Shown: positions 16,080 to 25,903 of the stretch, piece by piece | Numbering within the stretch: position 1 is the stretch's first letter | Layout: every line of letters begins with the position of its first letter | Assembly (NCBI GenBank): GCA_004293815.1 | Contig: RDZD01000031.1 | Location: 1 to 46,637 of the forward strand | From: Cytophagales bacterium | GTDB lineage: Bacteria; Bacteroidota; Bacteroidia; Cytophagales; Bernardetiaceae | DNA: 46,637 nt | Direction: 5' to 3' | Translations under genes and position numbers: made by a program | The notes under the pieces: model-generated | Database searches by the model: none | The model's input: only the letters and a program-made list of their open reading frames with translations | Told to the model about the DNA's origin: nothing

Positions 16080-16241
16080 CTAGTCTGCCCCCCTTATGCG
16101 TACCCCTCGTTCAACACCAGCAAACTCAGCATAGCCGTTAACCTCTACGTATGACTGGTCTATGAAATTCTTTGTTTGAGCCAATACTTTGAAATGCCCC
16201 ATAAAGCAGCATATCATCAATAAAATGAGAATTCTACTCAT
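16080..16241 (-). pseudogene. Truncated SIMPL-family (DUF541) secreted protein remnant
   Basis: From the ATG at 16241 the 53-residue frame has a complete signal peptide (RILILLMICCFMGHFKVLAQ) and then KNFIDQSYVEVNGYAE, which matches the mature N terminus of Bacteroidota SIMPL-domain proteins. After that point the resemblance stops and the frame closes within 15 residues. No continuation was found in the following 230 bp. Full-length relatives have more than 200 residues, so this looks like the 5' stump of a deleted gene. It lies 61 bp downstream of lipA on the same strand. The family call rests on the short motif. Confidence 0.45.
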
Positions 16242-16302
16242 GCGATTTGAGGTTGATAAAAGCAGTATATGAGATTTGACCTTGACTAAGTAATTGGGTA
16301 AA

Positions 16303-17187
16303 TCACACCAACACATGGCGTTCAGAGTGATAGGAAGAGCGCACAAGAGGGCCAGCTTCCACATACTTCAAACCTAGCTTGAGTCCTTCTTCTTTATAAA
16401 AAGCAAACAGCTCGGGACTAATGTATTCTATGACTTCGTGGTGGTTTTTGGTAGGCTGTAAATATTGTCCTATGGTGAGAATGTCGCAACCGTGTGTGGC
16501 CAAATCGCGCATGATCTCGAGCATTTCTGCTTGAGTTTCGCCTAGCCCAACCATTACGCCTGATTTTGTGCGCTTACCGTAGTCTTTTGTTCGCTTTATT
16601 TGCTCTAAACTGCGCTCATATCTGGCTTGTGGTCTTACAGTTTTGTATAAACGTTTAACGGTTTCCATATTATGAGACACTACTTCCTGCCCTGCTGAAA
16701 TCATGCGTTCTAAGGCATTCCAGTTGGCTTTTACGTCTGGAATAAGGGTCTCTATAGTGGTATTGGGGCTGCTGGCTTTGGTCTGCACCACCGTCTGATA
16801 CCAAATTTCAGCACCTCTATCTGCCAGTTCATCGCGGTTTACAGAAGTTATCACGGCATGCTTCACCTCCATCAGTCGGATAGCCTCCGCTACACGGCGA
16901 GGCTCATCGGTATCATAAACGGGCGGTTTACCAGTTTGTACAGCACAAAATGAGCAGGTTCTGGTACAAACATTGCCTAGAATCATAAAAGTGGCTGTTC
17001 CTTCTCCCCAACACTCTCCCATATTGGGGCAGTTTCCGCTCTCGCAAATGGTGTGCAGCTTGTGAGTGTCCACCAAACCCCGCACTTTTTTAAAGTTATC
17101 CCCAGAGGGAAGTTTAACGCGCAGCCAAGTAGGTCTTTGTGTTTTTTCACCATTCACTTTAGCAGGTATTACAGGCAGCTCTATCAT
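16303..17187 (-). CDS. lipA: Lipoyl synthase
   Basis: LipA is a radical-SAM enzyme that inserts two sulfur atoms into protein-bound octanoyl chains to make lipoyl groups for 2-oxoacid dehydrogenases and the glycine cleavage system. The 294-residue sequence has the auxiliary-cluster motif with C48, C53 and C59 ([13 protein letters not shown]) and the radical-SAM triad C74-x3-C78-x2-C81 (CTRTCSFC). The C-terminal RSSYH that helps bind the auxiliary cluster is present. A consensus promoter lies 63-93 bp upstream. No lipB is adjacent. Confidence 0.97.
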   Translation of the reverse strand: MIELPVIPAKVNGEKTQRPTWLRVKLPSGDNFKKVRGLVDTHKLHTICESGNCPNMGECWGEGTATFMILGNVCTRTCSFCAVQTGKPPVYDTDEPRRVAEAIRLMEVKHAVITSVNRDELADRGAEIWYQTVVQTKASSPNTTIETLIPDVKANWNALERMISAGQEVVSHNMETVKRLYKTVRPQARYERSLEQIKRTKDYGKRTKSGVMVGLGETQAEMLEIMRDLATHGCDILTIGQYLQPTKNHHEVIEYISPELFAFYKEEGLKLGLKYVEAGPLVRSSYHSERHVLV

Positions 17188-17249
17188 GCTATAATTACTT
17201 TGTGTTCAGATTTATTTTGAGAGTGATGATTTGAATCATTGCATTAGTG

Positions 17250-17280
17250 CAAATGTACTTCCTGAAAATTACTTTTGCAA
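17250..17280 (-). promoter_or_regulatory. lipA promoter
   Basis: The minus strand has TTG (17280-17278) followed after 20 nt by TACATTTG (17257-17250) and then C, fitting the Bacteroidota housekeeping promoter. The rest of the 339-bp gap to the plus-strand antiporter gene shows no other gene; a plus-strand TACTTTTG at 17270-17277 overlaps this promoter. Confidence 0.6.
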
Positions 17281-17526
17281 GCCCCCTTATTCTTTTTTGA
17301 ATATTGAAGACCCGCTCGCGAGCCAAGGGATTAAAAAATAGTGTTTATTTTTATATGGGTGTTTATTTCTTAAGTTCCTAACCAAAAAATAGCTCACCTT
17401 GTTTTGTTTTTTGAGTAAATATTACTTAATATTGTACGTTGTATGAAAGCGTATGCTGGGCTTTAGTCTACCACCAGCCTTCATCATACGATCTACAAGA
17501 CCTATTCTATAAAAAATTACATTTTA

Positions 17527-19326
17527 ATGGAAATATTTACTGATGTGATGCTTCTTTTGGGAGCATCAATTATTGTTATTCTTATTCTGCATAGGATACA
17601 CGTCCCCACCATTGTTGGCTTTTTGATAACAGGGGTGTTGGCAGGGCCAGGCGGATTTAGTTTGGTAGAAGGAGCCGAAGAGGTAGACTTGTTGGCAGAA
17701 ATCGGCGTTATTTTATTGTTATTCACGATAGGATTGGAGTTTTCAATAGACAATCTAATGAAACTCAAAAAAATAGCGGCTGTAGGTGGCTCTGTGCAAG
17801 TAGTTTTAACCATTATCGTTTTTGCAGCTATCAGTTATTATTTTGGTTATGACTATCTCCCATCCGCCACGTTTATAGGATTTATCTTTGCGCTGAGCTG
17901 TTCAGCTATTGTTCTCAAGGTTTTACAAGGTCGAAATGAAATGAAAACAGAACATGGCAAAGTTATTTTTGCCATTATGGTTTTTCAAGATTTCTCAGTA
18001 GTTATTATGATGCTCGTAACCCCAATGATGACGGGTACGGCAGAAAATATATGGTTAGATGTGGCTACTCTGGTGGCTAAAGTAGGCTGCTTGATATTGG
18101 CTTTAGTTCTGACTGCCAAATACTTGATTTCTGGCTTGCTTTTTCAAGTGGCGCGTACTGAGAGTAAAGAATTATTTATTACGGCCACAGTTGTTATTTG
18201 CTTTGCTATTGCTTGGCTTACATCGTTTGCGGGGCTTTCCTTGGCTATAGGTGCTTTTTTTGCTGGCCTAGTGATTGCTGAATCAAAATATAGCTACGAA
18301 GCAGCAGGCAGCATCCTGCCGTTCAAAGAGGTGTTCACGAGTGTTTTCTTTATTTCTATTGGCATGATGATGGATCTGAGTTTTCTAAAAGAAAATTATC
18401 CAACCATTATTTTATTGGTGCTTTTAACAGTTACTCTCAAAGCCATCATTGGCTTTATTGCTGCCTTAGCTCTCAAGCTTCCACGCCAAACTATTTTGCT
18501 GGTTGGTTTAGCCGTTTGTCAGGTAGGTGATGAGTTTTCGTTTGTTCTCTGCAAAACTGGAGCGGATTCAGGTTTGATGCCCATTGAGATTTATCAATAT
18601 TTTTTGGCGGTCTCTATCGTCACTATTGGTCTCACGCCCATGATTATGAATTTAAGTTCGCAGTTTGTCAAACGTCTTTTGATACAAAAAGTGCCAAACA
18701 AAGCCAATTTTAAAAATTTTAATGGCAATCAAAAAAACACACAGATGGCAGTCAGAATGGTTACTGCTGGCGAAGAAGAGCTTGGCGAAAACCATAACAA
18801 TGTAGCCAATGCCAATCGGGTCTCTGCTCCTTATGACGAAGAAGAATCTCTAAAAAACCACATGGTAATTATTGGTTTTGGATCTCACGGCAAAAATATT
18901 GCACTTGGTGCGCAGAGAGCAGGTATTCCATACATCATTGTGGAACAGAACGCTATCATTGTTAAGTACGAAGTAGCTAAAAAAGAGCCTATTGTGTTTG
19001 GCGATGCCGCCTACGAAGAAGTCCTTCAAAGTGCAGATATCAAGCTGGCTGCCGTAGTAGTTATTACACTTGGCGACCCTTTCTCCACCCGAAAAATTAC
19101 TTATAGAGTTCGCAAAATGAACCCAAATGCTTTTATCATTGTGCGAACGCGCCACTTGAGTGAGGTCAGCGAAATGAAAGATTTGGGTGCAGATGAAGTC
19201 ATTACAGATGAATATGAAACTACCCTCGAGATGTTTACTTTGGCTCTGGAACATTTCTTTGTACCAGCTGAAAAGATTTACCAAATGGTCAAGCTCATTC
19301 GCTCTTTTGACAAAAATACAGACTAA
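17527..19326 (+). CDS. CPA2-family cation/proton antiporter with RCK (TrkA-N) domain
   Basis: The 599-residue protein joins a KefB/KefC-like antiporter domain (about 1-390, 12-13 helices) to a cytosolic RCK nucleotide-binding domain (about 440-560). The transporter part has VGFLITGVLAGPGGF and the signature LLFTIGLEFS near the N terminus, both typical of CPA2. The RCK part starts with VIIGFGSHGKNIALG, a GxGxxG NAD-binding fold, and has the FGDAAYEE segment. It most likely exports K+ or Na+ in exchange for protons under control of NAD(H) or another ligand. A bidirectional terminator follows. Confidence 0.93.
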   Translation: MEIFTDVMLLLGASIIVILILHRIHVPTIVGFLITGVLAGPGGFSLVEGAEEVDLLAEIGVILLLFTIGLEFSIDNLMKLKKIAAVGGSVQVVLTIIVFAAISYYFGYDYLPSATFIGFIFALSCSAIVLKVLQGRNEMKTEHGKVIFAIMVFQDFSVVIMMLVTPMMTGTAENIWLDVATLVAKVGCLILALVLTAKYLISGLLFQVARTESKELFITATVVICFAIAWLTSFAGLSLAIGAFFAGLVIAESKYSYEAAGSILPFKEVFTSVFFISIGMMMDLSFLKENYPTIILLVLLTVTLKAIIGFIAALALKLPRQTILLVGLAVCQVGDEFSFVLCKTGADSGLMPIEIYQYFLAVSIVTIGLTPMIMNLSSQFVKRLLIQKVPNKANFKNFNGNQKNTQMAVRMVTAGEEELGENHNNVANANRVSAPYDEEESLKNHMVIIGFGSHGKNIALGAQRAGIPYIIVEQNAIIVKYEVAKKEPIVFGDAAYEEVLQSADIKLAAVVVITLGDPFSTRKITYRVRKMNPNAFIIVRTRHLSEVSEMKDLGADEVITDEYETTLEMFTLALEHFFVPAEKIYQMVKLIRSFDKNTD

Positions 19327-19342
19327 ATGTATAGAAATTGTC

Positions 19343-19389
19343 CCCAACAAAAAAAGCCCACTGATTTAGTCTGAGCTTTTTTTGTTGGG
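19343..19389. terminator. Bidirectional terminator
   Basis: CCCAACAAAAAAAGC (19343-19357) and GCTTTTTTTGTTGGG (19375-19389) are perfect 15-bp arms. A runs and T runs flank the GC pairs on both strands, so it can end the antiporter gene and the convergent barrel gene. Confidence 0.85.
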
Positions 19390-19408
19390 CTATCTCTACG
19401 GTTTCTGC

Positions 19409-20011
19409 CTAGAACCAGCCAAATTTAAACGATATGTTCATTGTGGGTGCATTAAAGCTCTCTGGCTTATAAAAAGTGTTGTTAGCATTGCCAATAATGC
19501 GGTAGCCGCCACCAACCGCCACACGAAAATACCGCGTCACATTGGCTTCAAGCTCTGCATAGGGTGTTACGGCCACAATCGCATCATCTTCCAAACCTGA
19601 AATTCGGACATTACCCCAGCCCAAAAGTGTATTGACGTTCACGTGAAAAACCTTGTTGGCATTAATAGAATATCCCAAAATCAAACCTCCATGACGCAAA
19701 CTTGACTCGTAATCACTACCCGAGAAACTAAAATTGCCTGTATCAGAACGGCCTGAATTGTAAAGACCAAAAACATATTTGCGGTTCAGCACCATGGCTA
19801 AACCTGAACCTAGGGAATAAGAGAACTCATCGCCAGACTGATAAAAATTCAGCATAGGCATGGCGTAAATATCAAAGTGATCTACTTCTTTGACCAGAGT
19901 AGAAGGTTTATCATCTTTTTTATCATCCTGAGCTTGTGCTCCAAAAATGAGCATGGTCAAAAAAATGAGTGTCAAGCAACATGTTTGTGCAGTCTTAAGT
20001 ATAGTATTCAT
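19409..20011 (-). CDS. Small outer-membrane beta-barrel protein
   Basis: The 200-residue product has a signal peptide (CCLTLIFLTMLIFGAQAQ) followed by a charged DDKKDDKPS linker. The remaining 165 residues alternate as amphipathic strands, for example YSLGSGLAMVLNRKYVFGLY and RYFRVAVGGGYRIIG, and the chain ends in MNISFKFGWF, a C-terminal aromatic typical of outer-membrane barrels. An eight-stranded barrel is likely. Related genes are common in Bacteroidota without known function. It stands alone between a terminator and hisC. Confidence 0.7.
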   Translation of the reverse strand: MNTILKTAQTCCLTLIFLTMLIFGAQAQDDKKDDKPSTLVKEVDHFDIYAMPMLNFYQSGDEFSYSLGSGLAMVLNRKYVFGLYNSGRSDTGNFSFSGSDYESSLRHGGLILGYSINANKVFHVNVNTLLGWGNVRISGLEDDAIVAVTPYAELEANVTRYFRVAVGGGYRIIGNANNTFYKPESFNAPTMNISFKFGWF

Positions 20012-20211
20012 ATACTAATTAAAGAGTTTAAAAGTTTGAATGTTGTCATAAAGATGCAAATGTCCTGTAAAGGTTGCTCGCTCGTGTTATTTTTACTCAA
20101 AAACTTCGTTGATGCCCTATCACTATTAGTAAAAAAGACAATAGACTGTTGTATTTTTAGAAAGCTATTGTTTGTTTTGCGGATACAGAAAATAAGCCAA
20201 TAGTTTCAGCC

Positions 20212-21258
20212 ATGAATTTATTTGAATCGCTCGTAAGACCTAATGTCCTAAAAATGAAACCTTATTCATCGGCTCGCGACGAGTTTAAGGGGACAGCCAA
20301 AGTGTTTTTAGATGCCAATGAAAGTCCTTTTCCAAATGGTCTTAATCGCTACCCCGATCCGCTTCAACGATCGCTCAAAGCAGAACTGGGCGCATATTTT
20401 GGCGTGTATGGTGAGCAGATTCTTTTAGGAAATGGCAGTGATGAGCCTATAGATCTGCTTATTAGGGCTTTTTGTGAACCCAACCGCGATCATATTCTCA
20501 TCACACCGCCCACCTACGGCATGTATGAAGTGTGTGCTAACACCAACAGCGTTTCGGTAATCAATGCACCGCTTGACTTAGACTATCAATTGCAAACTGA
20601 AGCACTAATAGAACGCCTTAATGATTGTGTAAAACTTGTTTTTTTATGTTCGCCCAATAACCCAACAGGAAATTTATTAGACGAAAAAAGCATCTTGCAA
20701 ATTACAGACGCAACTAAAGGATTGGTTATAGTGGATGAGGCGTATGCCGATTTTAGTGGGTTTTCTATGCTAAAACACTTGCCCAGCCGCCCCAATTTGG
20801 TAGTGCTCAAAACCTTTTCAAAGGCATGGGGCTTGGCAGCTATTCGTCTGGGCATGCTCATAGCACACCCCGATGTGCTTTTTTGGTTGAATAGAATCAA
20901 AGCACCCTACAACATCAACCGCATGACTATGGATTGTGCTTCTCAGATTCTTAATCAAAAGGGCACAGTAGCACAACAGGTGCAGCAAATTGTCGAGGAA
21001 AAAAATCGTTTGGTTTCTTTTTTAGAGTCTTCAGTGTTGGTTAATCATGTTTTTCCTTCACAAGCCAACTTTGTCTTAGTACGCTTCAAAGACGTTCAGA
21101 AGGTATTTCAGCATCTACTTTCTGAGGGCATCGTAGTCCGAAACCGCTCTAATCTGCCCGAGTGTTTGGGTTGTCTGCGGATTTCAGTTGGTTTGCCTGC
21201 CGAAAACAACATGCTCATGCAGGCTTTACGCGCGCTTGAACGCACCCAAAGCCTATAA
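20212..21258 (+). CDS. hisC: Histidinol-phosphate aminotransferase
   Basis: HisC is a fold-type I PLP enzyme that converts imidazole-acetol phosphate and glutamate to histidinol phosphate in histidine synthesis. The 348-residue chain has the substrate-side motif FLDANESPFP near 33-42, LGNGSDEPIDLLIRAF, the CSPNNPTGNLL loop, VDEAYADFS, and the PLP lysine K204 within KTFSKAWGLAAIRLG. The C-terminal Arg region LRISVGLP is present. It is a lone gene; no other his genes lie nearby. It converges on purH with a 37-bp gap and no visible terminator. Confidence 0.95.
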   Translation: MNLFESLVRPNVLKMKPYSSARDEFKGTAKVFLDANESPFPNGLNRYPDPLQRSLKAELGAYFGVYGEQILLGNGSDEPIDLLIRAFCEPNRDHILITPPTYGMYEVCANTNSVSVINAPLDLDYQLQTEALIERLNDCVKLVFLCSPNNPTGNLLDEKSILQITDATKGLVIVDEAYADFSGFSMLKHLPSRPNLVVLKTFSKAWGLAAIRLGMLIAHPDVLFWLNRIKAPYNINRMTMDCASQILNQKGTVAQQVQQIVEEKNRLVSFLESSVLVNHVFPSQANFVLVRFKDVQKVFQHLLSEGIVVRNRSNLPECLGCLRISVGLPAENNMLMQALRALERTQSL

Positions 21259-21295
21259 AAGCCTAATCGAAAACGGAACTGACAAAAACAACAGT

Positions 21296-22840
21296 CTAAT
21301 GCTTGAAGTGGCGCGTACCAGTTATGACCATCGTCATGCCGTTCTGATTACAAAAGTCTACAGAGTCTTGATCTCTCACCGAACCACCTGGCTGTATAAC
21401 GGCTTTTATACCAGCCTGATGAGCAGTTTCTACGCAGTCTGAGAATGGGAAAAAAGCATCAGAGGCCATAGCTGCGTGCTGAAGAGAAAAGCCAAAAGCA
21501 TGAGCCTTTTGAATGGCCTGTTTTAAGGCATCAATACGCGAAGTTTGACCAGTTCCACTAGCTAAAAGCTGTGACTCAGAGGCTAAAACAATGGTATTAG
21601 ACTTGGTGTGTTTGGCTATTTTGGCTGCAAAGAGCATAGCGCGAACTTCCTCATCGGTGGGCTGTTGGGTAGTTACCACCTTTAAATCATCAGCCGTTTC
21701 GCTTTTGAGATCTTTGTCCTGTACCAAAACTCCGCCCAAAACACTTTTAAATTGTGTTTTAGGCATTCTGCTTGCGTGTCGCGCCAGAATGATGCGATTT
21801 TTTTTGGTTTTGAGCAAAGCCAAAGCCTCTGGTTCAAAATCAGGGGCAACTAAAATTTCAAAGAACAGGGTATTGAGTGCTTCTGCGGTGCGCATATCCA
21901 AGCGTTTATTGCAGACCAGTACACCTCCAAAAGCAGAAAGAGGATCAGCAGAAAGTGCTTTTTGATAAGCCGTTAATAAATCCTGCCCCAAAGCTACACC
22001 GCAAGCATTGGTATGCTTGACAATAACAAACGCGGGTTGAGCCTCCGCCTCAAACTCATCTAGCAAACTGAGAGCTGCTTCCACATCTACCAAATTGTTA
22101 TAGCTAAGCTCTTTGCCATTTAGCTGTGTGAAATGCGCGTTCAAATTTCCAAAAAAAGTGGCTTTTTGATGCGGGTTTTCACCATAGCGTAAATGCTGCG
22201 CTTGAGTATTGCCCACTAGGAAGTGTGAGGGAGCGGTATACTCGCTGGTATTGGTTTCCAAAAAGTGATTAAAAATGGCTGAATCATAAGAAGCTGTATG
22301 TAAAAATGCTTGTATAGCCAGATGTTTGCGCTCGTGCAGCTCACTTTTTCCATTTTTCTCTTTCAAAAGTGCTTCTAAATCAGCATATTGATTTTTTGAG
22401 CATACGATAAGCGTGTCTCTGAAATTCTTAGCGGCTGCCCTAATGAGGCTCACCCCGCCTATATCAATTTTTTCAATGATTTCCTCCTCGTTGTGGGTCT
22501 GTGCCACAGTCTCGCTAAAAGGATACAAGTCTACAATGACAAGATCTATATTGGGGATACGGAACTCAAGAGCTTCTTTTTCGTCTTGCAAAATGTTTCG
22601 TCTGTAGAGAATTCCGCCAAAAATTTTGGGGTGTAAGGTCTTCACTCTTCCGCCAAAAATAGCAGGATATTGCGTGATTTCCTCAACGGACGTAACAGGT
22701 ACGCCTAAGTTTTCTATAAATTTTTGTGTGCCGCCAGTGGAATAAATAACTATACCTAAGCGATTTAGCTCGTGTATTATAGGCTCTAAGCCGTCTTTGT
22801 AATAAACTGAAACGAGGGCTGAGTGAATTGTTTTTTGCAT
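21296..22840 (-). CDS. purH: Bifunctional AICAR formyltransferase / IMP cyclohydrolase
   Basis: PurH carries out the last two steps of purine synthesis, formylating AICAR with 10-formyl-THF and closing the ring to IMP. The 514-residue length is normal. The N-terminal cyclohydrolase domain shows STGGT, the segment FGGRVKTLHPKIFGGIL and the DLVIVDLYPF strand. The C-terminal transformylase domain has the catalytic Lys-His in VIVKHTNACGVALG, followed by DPLSAFGGV and the final GSVRDQDSVDF. A -7 box (TATATTTG, 22873-22866) lies 26 bp upstream with only a weak -33. Confidence 0.97.
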   Translation of the reverse strand: MQKTIHSALVSVYYKDGLEPIIHELNRLGIVIYSTGGTQKFIENLGVPVTSVEEITQYPAIFGGRVKTLHPKIFGGILYRRNILQDEKEALEFRIPNIDLVIVDLYPFSETVAQTHNEEEIIEKIDIGGVSLIRAAAKNFRDTLIVCSKNQYADLEALLKEKNGKSELHERKHLAIQAFLHTASYDSAIFNHFLETNTSEYTAPSHFLVGNTQAQHLRYGENPHQKATFFGNLNAHFTQLNGKELSYNNLVDVEAALSLLDEFEAEAQPAFVIVKHTNACGVALGQDLLTAYQKALSADPLSAFGGVLVCNKRLDMRTAEALNTLFFEILVAPDFEPEALALLKTKKNRIILARHASRMPKTQFKSVLGGVLVQDKDLKSETADDLKVVTTQQPTDEEVRAMLFAAKIAKHTKSNTIVLASESQLLASGTGQTSRIDALKQAIQKAHAFGFSLQHAAMASDAFFPFSDCVETAHQAGIKAVIQPGGSVRDQDSVDFCNQNGMTMVITGTRHFKH

Positions 22841-22950
22841 GAACAGGTACTTTTTGAATGACGCGCAAATATAATGAGTTATTGCAGGAATACTAAAGCT
22901 TGTTTTGATTTAAGTAAGGCTGGATAACACTTAATTGGCCAGATGCCTTA

Positions 22951-24156
22951 TCACAAAAGCTCTTTATATGGCGCAAAACGTATGAGCAGATAGCCCGTGA
23001 TGGCTGAGAACAAGGATCCTGTCAGAACAGCTAAACGAGAATCCACTAGATAGTCAGAACCGGCATCAAAAGCAAGCATAGACACAAAAATAGACATCGT
23101 AAAACCTATTCCTCCCAAAAAGCCCACACCAATCAGTTGTTGAAGATTTGTATTCTCTGGTAATCTTATCCATCCCGCTTTGGCAGCGAGCCAAGTACTG
23201 AGTACTATGCCTATGGGTTTACCCAAAAACAGCCCAAATATAATGCCCAAGCCGCATGAGCTGGCCAAGCCAGTACTAAAACTGCCCTCCAGCACCAAGG
23301 CTGTGTTGGTGAGTGCAAACAGAGGTATGATAATGAACGTAACTGGCACATGCAAAGCTGCTTTCAAAGTCCTGAGCGGGGAGCTGTTGCTGTTTACATC
23401 ACCAACAGGAATACACAAAGCTGTACAAACTCCCCCAATAGTGGGATGAATACCAGATTTGAGTAAAAAATACCAAAGTAGCACGCCGCATGAGATGTAA
23501 ACAAAAGGTGATTTGATATCCAAAATCCAATTCAAGACCAAAGCCATGAACAAGAAGCAAGCACCAGCCAACAGCAAATAACCAAAGTGTAACTCATTAG
23601 TATAAAATGCAGCTATGACAATGATTGCGCCCAAATCATCAATAACGGCTAGAGCGAGCAAAAATATTTTGAGAGACTCAGGCACACGCTTACCCAGAAG
23701 CCCCAACACACCCACAGAAAACGCAATATCAGTAGCCGTTGGAATGGCCCAGCCTGACGAGGCGGAGCTGCTCAGGTTAAAAGCTGTATAGATCATGCCA
23801 GGAAAAAGCATCCCAAAGCCAGCCGCTAAAAATGGGCGTAACTTACTGCCAGGAATCGCCAAAGAACCAGCTAGCCATTCATCTTTAATTTCTAAACCCA
23901 CATTCAAAAAGAAAATGGTCATAAGCGCGTCATTAATGAAATGACTAAAATGCATTTCGGCATGATAGCTCCCTCCAAAAAAGCCAATGGTTGTCTCCCA
24001 GACCTGTAGATAGACTTGACTATAGGCAGAGTTGGCCATGATAAGCGAAAAAATAGTACATGCAATAAGCAAAATACCCGTCGTGTCGTCGCGCTTTTTA
24101 AAACTGTTCCAGTTTAGCTTGATTTTACTCTTTAGCGTAGCGGTTCTTTTAATCAT
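22951..24156 (-). CDS. nhaA: Na+/H+ antiporter NhaA
   Basis: NhaA is an inner-membrane antiporter that exports Na+ (or Li+) using the proton gradient. The 401-residue protein has about 12 helices and the family's key residues: D143 in PTATDIAFSVGVL and the ion-binding pair D173-D174 in ALAVIDDLGAIIVIA. FFLNVGLEIKDEW and the late GIGFTMSIFVSMLAF are also characteristic. Together with the CPA2 antiporter 4 kb away it points to active control of sodium, potassium and pH. It is transcribed alone. Confidence 0.96.
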   Translation of the reverse strand: MIKRTATLKSKIKLNWNSFKKRDDTTGILLIACTIFSLIMANSAYSQVYLQVWETTIGFFGGSYHAEMHFSHFINDALMTIFFLNVGLEIKDEWLAGSLAIPGSKLRPFLAAGFGMLFPGMIYTAFNLSSSASSGWAIPTATDIAFSVGVLGLLGKRVPESLKIFLLALAVIDDLGAIIVIAAFYTNELHFGYLLLAGACFLFMALVLNWILDIKSPFVYISCGVLLWYFLLKSGIHPTIGGVCTALCIPVGDVNSNSSPLRTLKAALHVPVTFIIIPLFALTNTALVLEGSFSTGLASSCGLGIIFGLFLGKPIGIVLSTWLAAKAGWIRLPENTNLQQLIGVGFLGGIGFTMSIFVSMLAFDAGSDYLVDSRLAVLTGSLFSAITGYLLIRFAPYKELL

Positions 24157-24374
24157 TACTTTAATTGAGTGCTGTTTGGCAGATGTCCCTTCTTCCGTTC
24201 TGCCCTAAATTGAGTCGCAAGATAAAGAAAAATAAGCTACACCGTAAAGTGTCGTGGTTAAAATGAAAACTTGTGTTGTTAAAGTTTAAAAAAACAAGCC
24301 TTTTTCGAAAATAGATAAGATAAAATGATTAAATTTGTCGTGTTTTTAGCTCGATTGATTTTATAATGCTGCTT

Positions 24375-25868
24375 ATGAAAAAGCAATATGCTTGGTTGTT
24401 ATGGGTAATTCTGCTACTTTCGGCTTGTATTCCGATAGAAGACAAATTTAAACCCTTTATTCTAGATTTTGATTTAGAGGATAGCTATGCTGTTGAGGAC
24501 AGTATCCAACTCACTGCGCAGCTCACAGACGATGTAGGTATAGAAAAGATTTATATTACTGTGGGCTATAACGACCCCGAAGATCCCACGGCTTGGACTA
24601 AGTCGGATAGTTTTGATACAAGAGGCGGCTTGTTTTATGATTTAGATACCTTCTTAGTAGTTCCGTCTCGTGCAAAGCTCGGCGGTTATTTTATGAATAT
24701 TACGGTTCGTGATGCAGGCGGCAACATTGAGTCTGCTACAGAAGAGTTTGTTATTCGTGGTGATGAGCGCGGGCCTCGCTTCAATGAAGTAACGATTATT
24801 AGTCTACTGCCTGATGAGCTTTCGGCAGGTAGCGACGGGATTAGTTTTGGCGGAACATATTTTGCTTGTCCTAGCCAAACGGTTTTCTTTAGAGGAACAC
24901 TAGCCGATAATTTGGGCATTTCAAAATTAACAGCCTTCTATGAAAATCTACCAGAGGGCGTAGAGGAATTGGAAAAAACAAGAGTTTTTGATGATTTGGC
25001 AACTATTGACCTAGAAAATATTTTTGGTGACGACTTAAAAATACCTTTAGGCTTAGAACCAGAAGATAAGTTCCTGTTGGTGCTAGAGGCTGAAGATGCT
25101 GATGGCAACACGAGCCGATATGAATTTGATTTAGTTGCGGATGATGACTGCGACAGCGAACCTCCCGTTATCACAGTTATAGAAACCCTCCCAGAAATAG
25201 ACCTCGAGCTCAACGAGGCAGGCATTGTGCAAGGTGACACGCTCTACCTCACGCAAATAGAAGTCACCGATAACCGTACTATCAAGCGATTTGTAGCCTC
25301 TCTTCGCACCCCTACAACAGGTGAATTTGATTTTTTGAATGACACCGTAGGTGGCTCTAGTCCTTACATTCCTGAGTTGGTGTTTGTGCCTATTCCTGCT
25401 TCGGCTAGGCCAGGTTCTGAATACGAACTGACCCTTTTGGCAGCCGACGAGCGCGGTAATCAAGATAGCTACAAAATTTTGATAACTGTCTTGCGAGATA
25501 CTCCTCCCGATATTTTCATTACAGGACGGGAAGTCTCACCAACAGGTGCTGAAGAAGATATTCCTCTAAGCACAGTCAGCGATGTTGCTATCAAACGCTC
25601 TTCTAGGCTTCGCATAGAAGGTAAAATCAAAGAAGACATTGCATTTGCAAGTATCAAAATCAGCTGGGGCGTGGTGAGCGAAGAAGAAGTAAAAGTGAAC
25701 CTGACCGAAGATGATTTGGAGGGGCTTAAAATTTATGACTTTGCTAGTGGTGAAAATGAGTTTCAAGTGCCAGATGTTCCAAGCGGCACTAAACTGCACT
25801 TAATTGTAGAAGCTGTGGACAAACTTGGGCAAACCAACAAAAAAGTATACACTTTTGCTGTGGAATAG
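24375..25868 (+). CDS. Multi-domain Ig-like lipoprotein
   Basis: The ATG at 24375 (another lies three codons earlier) begins a lipoprotein signal ending in the lipobox LLSAC. The mature 480 residues are acidic and beta-rich and seem to hold four Ig-like repeats; each has a phrase like DDVGIEKIYI, DNLGISKLTAFY, DNRTIKRFVASL and EDIAFASIKISWG, followed by an EAxDxxGN-like end. This pattern resembles DUF4625-type Bacteroidota lipoproteins. It is the first gene of a three-gene operon (35 and 21 bp gaps) and should sit on the cell envelope. A -7 box (TAAATTTG, 24330-24337) lies upstream without a good -33. Function unknown. Confidence 0.75.
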   Translation: MKKQYAWLLWVILLLSACIPIEDKFKPFILDFDLEDSYAVEDSIQLTAQLTDDVGIEKIYITVGYNDPEDPTAWTKSDSFDTRGGLFYDLDTFLVVPSRAKLGGYFMNITVRDAGGNIESATEEFVIRGDERGPRFNEVTIISLLPDELSAGSDGISFGGTYFACPSQTVFFRGTLADNLGISKLTAFYENLPEGVEELEKTRVFDDLATIDLENIFGDDLKIPLGLEPEDKFLLVLEAEDADGNTSRYEFDLVADDDCDSEPPVITVIETLPEIDLELNEAGIVQGDTLYLTQIEVTDNRTIKRFVASLRTPTTGEFDFLNDTVGGSSPYIPELVFVPIPASARPGSEYELTLLAADERGNQDSYKILITVLRDTPPDIFITGREVSPTGAEEDIPLSTVSDVAIKRSSRLRIEGKIKEDIAFASIKISWGVVSEEEVKVNLTEDDLEGLKIYDFASGENEFQVPDVPSGTKLHLIVEAVDKLGQTNKKVYTFAVE

Positions 25869-25903
25869 CGTAATTGAACTAAAAAAATGTCTCTAAAACA
25901 GCC

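Noticed and set aside
16242..16364. N-terminal extension of the SIMPL remnant into lipA
   Set aside because: It overlaps the lipA 3' end; the signal peptide starts at 16241.
18850..19350. 166-codon minus-strand frame opposite the antiporter RCK domain
   Set aside because: Antisense shadow of a well-conserved RCK domain, no family resemblance.
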